64,000 bases of DNA from Virgibacillus_F sp049310925 (GTDB lineage: Bacteria > Bacillota > Bacilli > Bacillales > Amphibacillaceae): NCBI RefSeq assembly GCF_049310925.1, contig NZ_JBMERP010000001.1, positions 1 to 64,000 on the forward strand, written 5' to 3'. Both the position numbers and the translations under genes were made by a program. The stretch's first letter is position 1. Each line of letters starts with the position of its first letter. This document shows positions 1-8,402 of this stretch, in pieces. The notes beneath the pieces are model-generated. The model was not told the origin of the DNA. It saw only the letters and a program-made list of their open reading frames with translations, and did no database searches.

Positions 1-75
1 TGGGAGAAGGTTTGTGATGCACTTGTTTGTGCATTTCGTTATAATAAACGAGAAGGTAACAAAAGGTGGGGTAGT

Positions 76-3000
76 ATGTCATTTACACATTTACAAGTTA
101 AAAGTGGATATAGTTTAATGGAAAGTACCATTACGATTGATAAGCTTGTAAAAAAAGCTGCCGATCATGGTTTTCGTGCGTTAGCGTTAACAGATGATCA
201 CGTTTTGTATGGCGCTATTCCTTTTTATAAAGCATGTGTTGACCATGGGGTAAAACCTATTATAGGAATGAATGTAATTGTACTAGATGAAGATACTGAC
301 CAGATTCCTTGTTTATTGCTAGCGAAAAACAATCGTGGATACAAGCAATTGATGCGTTTAAGCACCGCCATACAAACAGGCGATGAAAATTATATTGAAT
401 TTACACTATTACATAAGTATACGCAGGACCTTGTTGGAATAGTACCAACAGGAAGTGAAAGATTGCTTAAGCTAATAGATAATGAGTCAATGGATCAACT
501 AAAAAATTATACAAATGAATGGAAAGAAATATTTGCAGCTGATGATTTTTACTTGGGGGTAGACGATCATGGTAAGTGCGACGTAAACAAGCTGCAACAT
601 ACACTTCTAACTTTTCCTGTTGAAAACCACGTAAAGGTTGTTGCACTCAATGACGTTAGATATTTAGACAAAAAAGATGATCAAGCCTATGATTGTCTGA
701 AGGCAATAAAAAAAGGACAGCGCTATGAACCTAATAGTAATTCGGCTCTTCCAAATCACCATTTGCGGACAGATTCTGAAATGAAAGATGTGTTTGGTTC
801 TATTTGGCCAGAGGCTTTGGAAATGACGAATGAGATAGGTGAAAAATGTAATGTTGAATTAAGCTTTGATGAACGATTAATCCCTTCCTTTCCAGTACCT
901 GGTGATATAGATGCACATACATACTTAGAAAAACAGTGTTGGGATAACTTAGAGAAAAGATTCACATCAATTACAGATGAGGTCACAAGCCGTTTGCAAT
1001 ACGAATTGTCTATAATAAAAAAAATGGGCTTTAGTGATTACTTTTTAATTGTATGGGACTTTATTAATTATGCAAAGAAACATGGGATTGTTGTTGGCCC
1101 AGGACGTGGATCTGCCGCAGGATCATTAGTTTCCTTTGTACTAAGCATAACTGATGTTGACCCAATCAAACATCAGTTGCTTTTTGAACGGTTTCTCAAC
1201 CCGGAACGAATCACGATGCCAGATATCGATATTGATTTTTCCGATGTAAGAAGGGATGAAGTGATTGACTATGTACGGGAAAAGTATGGATCTGAGCATG
1301 TGGCACAGATTATTACATTTGGTACATTTGCTGCAAGGTCGCTACTACGTGAGTTAATTAAAACAATGGGGATTGATCAGCAAGATGCATATTTTTTATT
1401 AAAAGAAATTCCCGTACAATCAAATAAGTCACTACTCGAGCTTATTCAAGCCTCCGAAGATTTAAAGTTATATATAAAGCAGTCTGCTTCGCTAAAGGCG
1501 CTTTTTACAATTGCGTTAAAGCTTGAAGGTTTACCAAGGCATATTTCCACTCATGCAGCTGGAGTAGTGATTAGTGAGAAGCAGCTTGTAGAACATGTAC
1601 CGCTCACTGTGGGGTCTAGTCAAACTCTACTGACTCAATACTCAATGAATGAACTTGAGTCAGTAGGTTTACTGAAAATGGACTTTTTAGGATTAAGAAA
1701 CCTAACCTTGCTTGAGCGGATAAATAAATCACAAAAAGCACAACTGGAATTAGCGGAAATTCCAGAGAACGATGAAAAAACTTTTAAACTTCTTCAGACT
1801 GGAATGACAAATGGGATATTTCAATTGGAATCTGAAGGGATGAAACAGGTACTAACAAAACTTATACCGACGTCGTTTGAAGATATAGTAGCTGTAAATG
1901 CTCTTTATCGACCAGGTCCGATGGAAAACATACCAACGTATATAAGTAGAAAGCATCATAAATCCTCTATTGATTATCCACATCCAGATTTGGAGCCAAT
2001 ACTAAAGAATACTTATGGAGTATTAATCTATCAGGAACAAATAATGCAAATAGCAAATCAAATTGCCGGTTTTTCATTGGGCAAGGCTGATATTTTGAGG
2101 CGAGCAGTTAGTAAAAAACAACATGGGGTAATGGATGAACAAAGAGAATCATTCGTTGCTGGTTGTATAAGTAAAGGATATGGAGAAATAGTTGCAATTG
2201 AGATTTTTGATTGGATTGTCCAATTTTCAAACTATGGATTTAATCGAAGCCATGCGGTTGCGTACAGTAAAATATCTTATCATTTAGCCTATTTAAAAGC
2301 GCACTATCCAGCCGCATTTTATGCTGAATTACTTAGTTCAAGTGTTAATCAGCAGGACAAAGTACACCTTTACCGGAAAGAGGCAAATGAGTTTGGTCTT
2401 GAATTTCTGCCACCAGATATTAATAACAGTTTTGGTAAGTATACGGTTGATCGCGGACAGATACGAATGGGTCTTTTATCTATCAAGGGGATAGGTAATC
2501 AGGCAGTTAAGGAAATTGTACGTGCTCGTAAGTCGGGACAATTTAAAAGCATTTTTGATTTTTGCTTACGCGTAGCCACAAAATTAGTAAACCGAAGTAC
2601 ATTAGAGTTATTAATTATGGTGGGTGCGTTTGATTCAACATACCGTAACCGTGCTAGTCTTCTGGCATCAATTGATCATGCAATAGAGCAGGGTGAACTA
2701 TTTCGTGAATTTGCTGATCAGCCAAGTTTATTTCAGGACAAGATGGACTTAGAAGCAACTTATTCGGAAATAGAAGATTTTAGTTTGATGAAGAAGCTTG
2801 CCGATGAGAAGGAATTATTAGGAATTTATATTTCAAGCCATCCATTGGCTGGCTATCGGCAGAAGTTAAGAATGAACGGTTACATTACTCTCAATCAATC
2901 AAGCAATTTAACAGGTAAACGAAATATCAAAAGCGCTGCGATTATACAAACAATTAAAACAATCCGAACCAAGCGTGGAGAACCTATGGCTTTTATAACG

Positions 3001-3417
3001 GTGAGTGATGAAACTGGAGACGTGGAAGGAGTTATCTTCCCTGAGGTATTCAGAAATGTGAACAGGTGGCTTGTTGAAGAATCTATTGTATTTATTACGG
3101 GTAAGATGGAAAGACGAAATAACAAAAATCAATGGCTTGTTTCCGAGATTCACGAGTTTAATGAAGAAGAACTAAATACACGGACAAACCAACGGATTTT
3201 TATAAAAATTAACGCAATAAACGATGGGGATGTTCTGGTGAAACTGAAACAGATTGCAATAAACCATCCTGGGGATATACCAATAATTATACATAGGGAG
3301 GATAATAAACAAACCTATCAGCTTGCCAGTGAGTATTTTGTAGAAGCAACTAAGCAATGCTTGCAGGAACTAAAAGACTATTTCGGAAAAATGAATGTGG
3401 TTTTAAAAGTCGACTGA
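76..3417 (+). CDS. dnaE: DNA polymerase III alpha subunit, DnaE type
   Basis: Replicative polymerase of the DnaE class, which in Bacillus extends primers before PolC takes over. The 1113-residue length matches Bacillus DnaE. An N-terminal PHP domain (about residues 5-205) is followed by the C-family palm: GPGRGSAAGS at 341-350, the acidic pair in PDIDIDF at 382-388, and the third aspartate in MDFLGL near 536. A C-terminal OB-fold lies at about 945-1010. No DnaQ-type exonuclease insert is present, which separates it from PolC. The start is preceded by an AGGTGGGG ribosome site. A TATAAT box at 40-45 may be its -10, but I see no good -35. The malic enzyme gene downstream has its own promoter. 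Confidence 0.97.
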   Translation: MSFTHLQVKSGYSLMESTITIDKLVKKAADHGFRALALTDDHVLYGAIPFYKACVDHGVKPIIGMNVIVLDEDTDQIPCLLLAKNNRGYKQLMRLSTAIQTGDENYIEFTLLHKYTQDLVGIVPTGSERLLKLIDNESMDQLKNYTNEWKEIFAADDFYLGVDDHGKCDVNKLQHTLLTFPVENHVKVVALNDVRYLDKKDDQAYDCLKAIKKGQRYEPNSNSALPNHHLRTDSEMKDVFGSIWPEALEMTNEIGEKCNVELSFDERLIPSFPVPGDIDAHTYLEKQCWDNLEKRFTSITDEVTSRLQYELSIIKKMGFSDYFLIVWDFINYAKKHGIVVGPGRGSAAGSLVSFVLSITDVDPIKHQLLFERFLNPERITMPDIDIDFSDVRRDEVIDYVREKYGSEHVAQIITFGTFAARSLLRELIKTMGIDQQDAYFLLKEIPVQSNKSLLELIQASEDLKLYIKQSASLKALFTIALKLEGLPRHISTHAAGVVISEKQLVEHVPLTVGSSQTLLTQYSMNELESVGLLKMDFLGLRNLTLLERINKSQKAQLELAEIPENDEKTFKLLQTGMTNGIFQLESEGMKQVLTKLIPTSFEDIVAVNALYRPGPMENIPTYISRKHHKSSIDYPHPDLEPILKNTYGVLIYQEQIMQIANQIAGFSLGKADILRRAVSKKQHGVMDEQRESFVAGCISKGYGEIVAIEIFDWIVQFSNYGFNRSHAVAYSKISYHLAYLKAHYPAAFYAELLSSSVNQQDKVHLYRKEANEFGLEFLPPDINNSFGKYTVDRGQIRMGLLSIKGIGNQAVKEIVRARKSGQFKSIFDFCLRVATKLVNRSTLELLIMVGAFDSTYRNRASLLASIDHAIEQGELFREFADQPSLFQDKMDLEATYSEIEDFSLMKKLADEKELLGIYISSHPLAGYRQKLRMNGYITLNQSSNLTGKRNIKSAAIIQTIKTIRTKRGEPMAFITVSDETGDVEGVIFPEVFRNVNRWLVEESIVFITGKMERRNNKNQWLVSEIHEFNEEELNTRTNQRIFIKINAINDGDVLVKLKQIAINHPGDIPIIIHREDNKQTYQLASEYFVEATKQCLQELKDYFGKMNVVLKVD

Positions 3418-3450
3418 TCAGCGTTGGTATCCGATTCACTTGCGCTTTAC

Positions 3451-3502
3451 TTTACAGACAATTAGCATCTGTTATAATGTAATAGTCGAGTGGTCTGACC
3501 AC
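3451..3502 (+). promoter_or_regulatory. Sigma-A promoter with GntR/FadR-type operator for the malic enzyme gene
   Basis: TTTACA at 3451-3456 and TATAAT at 3473-3478 are separated by 16 bp. Twelve bases after the -10 is the perfect dyad GTGGTCTGACCAC (3490-3502). Its core TGGTCNGACCA is the classic operator of FadR-subfamily GntR repressors. Its position over the expected transcription start suggests repression by a GntR protein. No intact gntR-type gene is present in this window. Confidence 0.7.
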
Positions 3503-3549
3503 TTTTTCAAGAGCGGTTAACTTAATATTGCTAAAAGGAGCGAATGCGC

Positions 3550-4791
3550 GTGTCAAACTTAAGGGATGAAGCATTAGAAATGCACAAAAAACATAAGGGT
3601 AAATTAACTATACAATCAAAGGTACCTATTCGAAATGCAAAAGATTTAAGTTTGGCCTATTCTCCAGGTGTTGCAGAACCATGTAAGGAAATATATGATC
3701 ATAAAGAAAAAGTATATGATTACACAATGAAGGGGAATATGGTTGCAGTCGTCAGCGACGGTTCTGCAGTACTTGGTCTGGGAAATATAGGTCCTGAAGC
3801 TGCTTTACCTGTAATGGAGGGGAAATCAGTTCTATTTAAAAGCTTTGCCGGTGTAGATTCTTTTCCTATATGTCTTGCAACACATGACATAGAAGAAATT
3901 GTACGTACAGTTAAATTAATGGAACCTACATTTGGTGGTGTGAATTTAGAGGATATCGCAGCTCCAAATTGCTTTATTATTGAGGAAAGACTTAAGAAGG
4001 AAACAAATATTCCTATTTTTCATGACGATCAGCATGGTACAGCAATTGTAACTGTTGCAGGCTTAATAAATGCTTTGAAAGTTGTCGGTAAATCTTTCTC
4101 AGACATCAAGGTAGTCGCAAATGGAGCTGGGGCAGCTGGAGTGGCCATTATTAAATTACTACATAGCTTTGGTGTGCGGGAAATGATAATGTGCGATTCT
4201 AAAGGTGCAATATTTGAAGGACGACAATATGGTATGAATGACGTGAAAGATCAAGTTGCTAAAATGACCAATAAAGACCACAAAGAAGGTTCGCTTGAGG
4301 ATGTTCTTGAGGGTGCTGATGTGTTCATCGGTGTCTCCGTTGGTGGCTTGTTGTCAAAAGAAATGGTTGAAAAGATGAGTGCAGACCCTATCATCTTTGC
4401 AATGGCCAACCCTGACCCTGAAATCATGCCTGATGTTGCAAAGGCAGCTGGTGCAAAAGTAATTGGAACAGGGAGATCAGATTTCCCTAATCAAGTAAAC
4501 AATGTGCTAGCATTCCCGGGAATTTTTCGCGGAGCATTGGATGTGCGAGCTACACGAATAAATGAAAAAATGAAAGTCGCTGCTGCAAATGCAATTGCTT
4601 CATTAATAAGTGAAGAAGAGTTAAATGAAGATTATGTAATTCCTGCTCCATTTGATCCTCGAGTAGCACCGATTGTTGCAAAAAGTGTTGCCCAGGCAGC
4701 TATGGAATCTGGCGTTGCAAGAATTGAAGTGGATCCTGAAGCAATAGCAGAAAAAACCAGAAGATTAACACAAATAGATAATGCTGAGTAA
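3550..4791 (+). CDS. Malic enzyme, YtsJ type (NADP-dependent)
   Basis: Oxidative decarboxylation of malate to pyruvate, linking the TCA cycle to pyruvate and supplying NADPH. Strong match to Bacillus YtsJ: the SLAYSPGVAEPC block near residue 35, the YTMKGNMVAVVSDGSAVLGL segment, DDQHGTAIV before the Rossmann fold, and the nucleotide loop NGAGAAGVA. I chose the GTG at 3550 because the ribosome site AAAGGAG ends at 3540, nine bases upstream. An ATG at 3544 would add two residues but leaves only three bases of spacing. Length from the GTG is 413 residues, normal for the family. Transcription probably starts at the promoter at 3451-3478. The 680 bp downstream hold a decayed repeat instead of a gene. 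Confidence 0.93.
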   Translation: MSNLRDEALEMHKKHKGKLTIQSKVPIRNAKDLSLAYSPGVAEPCKEIYDHKEKVYDYTMKGNMVAVVSDGSAVLGLGNIGPEAALPVMEGKSVLFKSFAGVDSFPICLATHDIEEIVRTVKLMEPTFGGVNLEDIAAPNCFIIEERLKKETNIPIFHDDQHGTAIVTVAGLINALKVVGKSFSDIKVVANGAGAAGVAIIKLLHSFGVREMIMCDSKGAIFEGRQYGMNDVKDQVAKMTNKDHKEGSLEDVLEGADVFIGVSVGGLLSKEMVEKMSADPIIFAMANPDPEIMPDVAKAAGAKVIGTGRSDFPNQVNNVLAFPGIFRGALDVRATRINEKMKVAAANAIASLISEEELNEDYVIPAPFDPRVAPIVAKSVAQAAMESGVARIEVDPEAIAEKTRRLTQIDNAE

Positions 4792-4811
4792 CGTTTAAAA
4801 TACTGAGCAAA

Positions 4812-5160
4812 AACCGCTTATTGTGGGGTCTTCAGACTATTCCTTTCCCATTGGATAAGGAAAAATTCTAGAAAATACATCGCACGAGTGGTTTTCATTT
4901 TCGGGGAGTCTCGCATTTTTCGAAGCCCAGTTAGCTTTCTCTTCAATGGAGAAAAAGTCGTGAAAACATAGAATTGTTAGTGAAGGCAGAATACGAAGAC
5001 CCCGGAAGAAGCGTTCTTTACTTCTGAGGAGGCTAAGGCCGTGCCCGGCGGCATAGAAGACACTGTGAAAGCGAAGTATTCTGCCGGAACTGCGTCGAAA
5101 AAGTTTTCACTACTTCACAGTTTGTATCAACTGCGAAGTTTAAAAACAACAAAATTTACA
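4812..5160 (+). mobile_element. MITE-like foldback element, decayed copy A
   Basis: This stretch aligns with the central and right parts of the full copies at 18663-19215 and 50406-51006. Shared blocks include GTGGGGTCTTCAGACT, GAGTCTCGCATTTTT, AGTGAAGGCAGAATACGAAGA, GAAGAAGCGTTCTTT, and the right-end stretch AACAACAAAATTTAC. The left third is missing, and the terminal CGAAAAGAGCC has been lost. An internal deletion between two CGAAGAC repeats removes about 25 bp relative to the other copies. No reading frame of note is present. Confidence 0.75.
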
Positions 5161-5246
5161 TTTGTTATTTCAAAAAACAGACAACCTTTTGTTGAGGAGG
5201 GTTTAGTTTGATGAAGTAATTTTCCCTGGCGATGGTTCAATCCAAT

Positions 5247-5333
5247 TATGGTAGAATGTTTTATGAAAAACATGTTGAATTGTATAAATACCAAAACTAT
5301 GAGCTGATTGAGAAATTATTCAACTTTAAGTAA
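5247..5333 (+). pseudogene. Possible 28-codon C-terminal gene remnant
   Basis: An open stretch ending in TAA at 5331-5333 reads YGRMFYEKHVELYKY, then a further helix-like segment ending in LFNFK. It has no start codon or ribosome site of its own. Just upstream, another frame reads FDEVIFPGDGSIQLW before a stop, as if one frameshift separated two parts of an old gene. The HxxLY helix resembles C-terminal helices of FCD-type GntR regulators, and as I recall related genomes carry such a regulator between the malic enzyme gene and accD. The match is short and could be chance. Confidence 0.25.
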
Positions 5334-5475
5334 ATAGAGAGTTGATTGGTTGTCAACAAAGCCATAAAATGACAATATTTACTTTCAGATTTTGGTACAC
5401 TAAGATTACTACATATTGGGTAATGACAAATTTTACTTAAGAGCATCACTGGTTTTTGAAAAAGGAGGAGTTACC

Positions 5476-6336
5476 TTGCTTAAGGATTTTTTTGGCAAGA
5501 AAAAGAAATATGCATCCATTCCTAGTGAACAAGGGAAATTGGACGTACCAGAAGGATTAATGAAAAAGTGTCAGGGATGCCGGAAAATTTATTATCGAAA
5601 AGAAATGATCAAAAATCTTAACGTTTGTCCTAATTGTGGACACCATCATAAGTTGACTGCATGGGAACGAATAGACAGTTTATTTGATGAAGGTTCTTTT
5701 CAGGAGTGGGATGAAAATTTAATTTCAAGCAATCCACTTGGTTTTCCTGGGTATGAGGAGAAACTGGAAAGTGACCGTAAAAAGACTGGATTAAACGAAG
5801 CAGTTGTTTCTGGCAAAGGTACTATAAATAAACACCCGACAGTTGTCTGTGTGATGGATTCAAGATTTCGGATGGGAAGTATGGGATCTGTTGTGGGTGA
5901 AAAAATTGCCCGTGCTGTTGAAGAAGCAAGAAAGCAATCATTACCTATTATTATATTTACCGCTTCAGGTGGTGCCCGGATGCAAGAAGGTGTTCTTAGT
6001 TTAATGCAAATGACAAAGACTTCTATTGCTATTAAGCGTTTCAGTGATTCGGGTGGACTAATGTTATCAATCATGACAAATCCCACAACAGGCGGAGTGT
6101 CTGCAAGTTTTGCATCAATTGGTGACTATAACTTTGCTGAACCTGGTGCCCTTATCGGATTTGCGGGACGACGGATAGTTGAACAAACTATACGGGAAAA
6201 ATTACCGGATGATTTTCAGACAGCTGAGTTTCTTTTGGAACACGGACAACTGGATAAAGTAATTCATCGACAGGATTTAAAACAAACCATTACCACATTG
6301 CTTATGATGCATAAAAAAGGTGGCGAGTCAAAATGA
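5476..6336 (+). CDS. accD: Acetyl-CoA carboxylase carboxyltransferase subunit beta
   Basis: Beta subunit of the carboxyltransferase that moves CO2 from biotin to acetyl-CoA to make malonyl-CoA for fatty acid synthesis. The N-terminal zinc ribbon has the CQGC and CPNC pairs, followed by the crotonase-like carboxyltransferase domain with SGGARMQEG and the TTGGVSASFAS oxyanion region. The TTG at 5476 is the start: it follows AAAGGAGGAG (5461-5470) and gives the family N-terminus LKDFFGKKKKYASIP. Upstream in-frame ATG codons have no ribosome site. Length is 286 residues. The stop overlaps the accA start (ATGA), so the two subunits are translationally coupled. Confidence 0.95.
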   Translation: MLKDFFGKKKKYASIPSEQGKLDVPEGLMKKCQGCRKIYYRKEMIKNLNVCPNCGHHHKLTAWERIDSLFDEGSFQEWDENLISSNPLGFPGYEEKLESDRKKTGLNEAVVSGKGTINKHPTVVCVMDSRFRMGSMGSVVGEKIARAVEEARKQSLPIIIFTASGGARMQEGVLSLMQMTKTSIAIKRFSDSGGLMLSIMTNPTTGGVSASFASIGDYNFAEPGALIGFAGRRIVEQTIREKLPDDFQTAEFLLEHGQLDKVIHRQDLKQTITTLLMMHKKGGESK

Positions 6337-7295
6337 AGCAAGTATTAGACTTTGAAAAGCCAATTGTTAACCTTAAAGAAAAAATTGTCGAACTTAAGAG
6401 CTTCACAGAAGATAGTGAGATTGATTTATCACAGGAAATTAATACATTGGAAAAACGGTTGGAAAAATTAGAGGAAGATATCTATACTAACCTGAAACCA
6501 TGGAATCGTGTTCAAATGGCAAGACACCCAGAACGTCCGACTACGTTAGATTATATAGAAGAATTATTCACTGATTTTATAGAGTTCCATGGGGACCGCT
6601 TTTTTGGAGATGATGCTGCAATAGTAGCAGGGATTGCAAACTATAACGACACACCCGTAACTGTAATTGGTCATCAACGGGGAAAAGATACAAAAGAAAA
6701 CATTCGCCGTAATTTTGGTATGCCACATCCAGAAGGTTATCGTAAAGCATTGCGTCATATGAAGCAGGCTGAAAAGTTTAATCGACCGATTGTTTGTTTT
6801 ATTGATACAAAAGGTGCTTTTCCAGGAAAGGCTGCAGAAGAACGTGGGCAAAGTGAAGCTATTGCACATAACTTAATGGATATGGCTGGTCTAACTGTAC
6901 CGATTATTTGTATCGTAATTGGTGAAGGTGGAAGTGGCGGGGCTCTGGCGCTTGGTGTCGGAGATCATATCCATATGCTTGAAAATTCAACATACTCGGT
7001 TATCTCACCTGAGGGAGCGGCAGCTTTATTATGGAAAGACTCAGGGCTTGCCCAGAAGGCTGCAGAGACCATGAAAATAACTTCTTATGATTTAAAAGAA
7101 CTTGGTGTTATAGATGAGATAATACCAGAAGTAAGAGCTGGGGCGCATCGTGATGTTAAATTACAGGCATCCTATATCAATGAGGTATTAATTAAATCAC
7201 TGGAAACATTGCGTGGAATTGAACAAAATGAATTACTTGAAAAAAGATGGGAAAAGTATAGAGAAATTGGTGATTATCAGAATCTTGAACTATAG
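6333..7295 (+). CDS. accA: Acetyl-CoA carboxylase carboxyltransferase subunit alpha
   Basis: Alpha subunit partner of AccD in the A2B2 carboxyltransferase. The 320-residue length is normal. An N-terminal helical segment (about 1-60) precedes the crotonase-like fold, with HQRGKDT, GFIDTKGAFPGKAAEERGQ-like sequence and GEGGSGGALALGVGD at about residues 193-210. The ATG overlaps the accD stop by four bases, so equal expression is expected. A hairpin GGTTGAC/GTCAACC at 7318-7335 follows the stop but lacks a strong T-tract. Read-through into pfkA 118 bp downstream is therefore possible. Confidence 0.96.
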   Translation: MKQVLDFEKPIVNLKEKIVELKSFTEDSEIDLSQEINTLEKRLEKLEEDIYTNLKPWNRVQMARHPERPTTLDYIEELFTDFIEFHGDRFFGDDAAIVAGIANYNDTPVTVIGHQRGKDTKENIRRNFGMPHPEGYRKALRHMKQAEKFNRPIVCFIDTKGAFPGKAAEERGQSEAIAHNLMDMAGLTVPIICIVIGEGGSGGALALGVGDHIHMLENSTYSVISPEGAAALLWKDSGLAQKAAETMKITSYDLKELGVIDEIIPEVRAGAHRDVKLQASYINEVLIKSLETLRGIEQNELLEKRWEKYREIGDYQNLEL

Positions 7296-7412
7296 GTGGA
7301 CGTTTTATCCTTAATGGGGTTGACTCTGGTCAACCTCATGATTATTTATCGAAGGAAAGTAATTTTTATTCTGTTAAATACAATATACATTTGAAAATAT
7401 TGAGGTGGAAAG

Positions 7413-8372
7413 ATGAAAAAAATAGCTGTGTTAACAAGTGGTGGTGACGCGCCTGGTATGAATGCGGCAATTCGTGCTGTAGTAAGGAAGTCCATTTTCC
7501 ACGGGTTGGAGATATTTGGAATCCAAAATGGGTTTCAGGGCTTAATGGACGGAAATATAACAAAAATGGAGCTAGGTTCTGTTGGGGACATAATTCAGCG
7601 GGGTGGAACGATTTTATTTTCTGCAAGATGTTTGGAATTTAAAACACCAGAAGGTCAACAGAAAGGAATTGAACAACTTAAGAAACATGGAATAGAAGCT
7701 TTAATCGTTATTGGAGGCGACGGAAGCTTCAGAGGTGCTCAAAAATTGACCGAAAGTGGTTTTCCTTGTATTGGTGTTCCCGGTACGATTGATAATGATA
7801 TACCTGGTACAGATTTTACTATTGGCTTTGATACAGCCCTAAATACAATTATTGAAGCGATTGACAAAATCAGAGATACTGCAACTTCACATGAAAGAAC
7901 CTATGTGATTGAGGTTATGGGACGTGACGCCGGTGATTTGGCTTTATGGGCAGGACTTGCTGATGGTGCAGAGAGTATATTAATTCCAGAAAAAAAAGAC
8001 GACTTCGAAGCGGTTGTTCAGAAATTAAAAAGAGGTCATGAACGTGGAAAAAAGCACAGCATCATTATTTTGGCAGAAGGTGCAGGAAGTGGATTTGCGT
8101 ATGGAAAGCGAATTCAGGATGCCACCAATTTGGAAACGCGTGTTACTGTCTTAGGTCACATCCAACGTGGGGGTTCTCCTACAGCAGCTGATCGCGTATT
8201 AGCTAGCCGTTTAGGTGCAAAAGCTGTAGACCTTTTGATAGAGGGTAAAGGTGGGAGAGTTGTAGGAATTCAAGCTAACCAACTAGTCGACCACGACATA
8301 CTGGAAATACTTGATCAGAAACACACTATCGATATGGATATGTATAAGTTATCCAGCGAATTATCAATATAG
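7413..8372 (+). CDS. pfkA: ATP-dependent 6-phosphofructokinase
   Basis: Phosphorylates fructose 6-phosphate, the committed step of glycolysis. The 319-residue length is typical of the bacterial tetrameric enzyme. The ATP-binding loop SGGDAPGMNAAIRAVVR is at the N-terminus, GGDGSFRGA at about residue 101, and the catalytic segment PGTIDNDIPGTD at about residue 124. HIQRGGSPTAADR near the C-terminus contributes to the substrate and effector sites. The ribosome site AGGTGG precedes the ATG by seven bases. pyk follows after 30 bp with its own ribosome site, so the two lower-glycolysis genes probably form an operon. Confidence 0.97.
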   Translation: MKKIAVLTSGGDAPGMNAAIRAVVRKSIFHGLEIFGIQNGFQGLMDGNITKMELGSVGDIIQRGGTILFSARCLEFKTPEGQQKGIEQLKKHGIEALIVIGGDGSFRGAQKLTESGFPCIGVPGTIDNDIPGTDFTIGFDTALNTIIEAIDKIRDTATSHERTYVIEVMGRDAGDLALWAGLADGAESILIPEKKDDFEAVVQKLKRGHERGKKHSIIILAEGAGSGFAYGKRIQDATNLETRVTVLGHIQRGGSPTAADRVLASRLGAKAVDLLIEGKGGRVVGIQANQLVDHDILEILDQKHTIDMDMYKLSSELSI

Positions 8373-8402
8373 AAACCAAATAGAATTCAGGAGGAAATAG
8401 CA

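Noticed and set aside
5700..6086. 128-codon antisense frame within accD
   Set aside because: Same reasoning: shadow of a conserved gene without a ribosome site.
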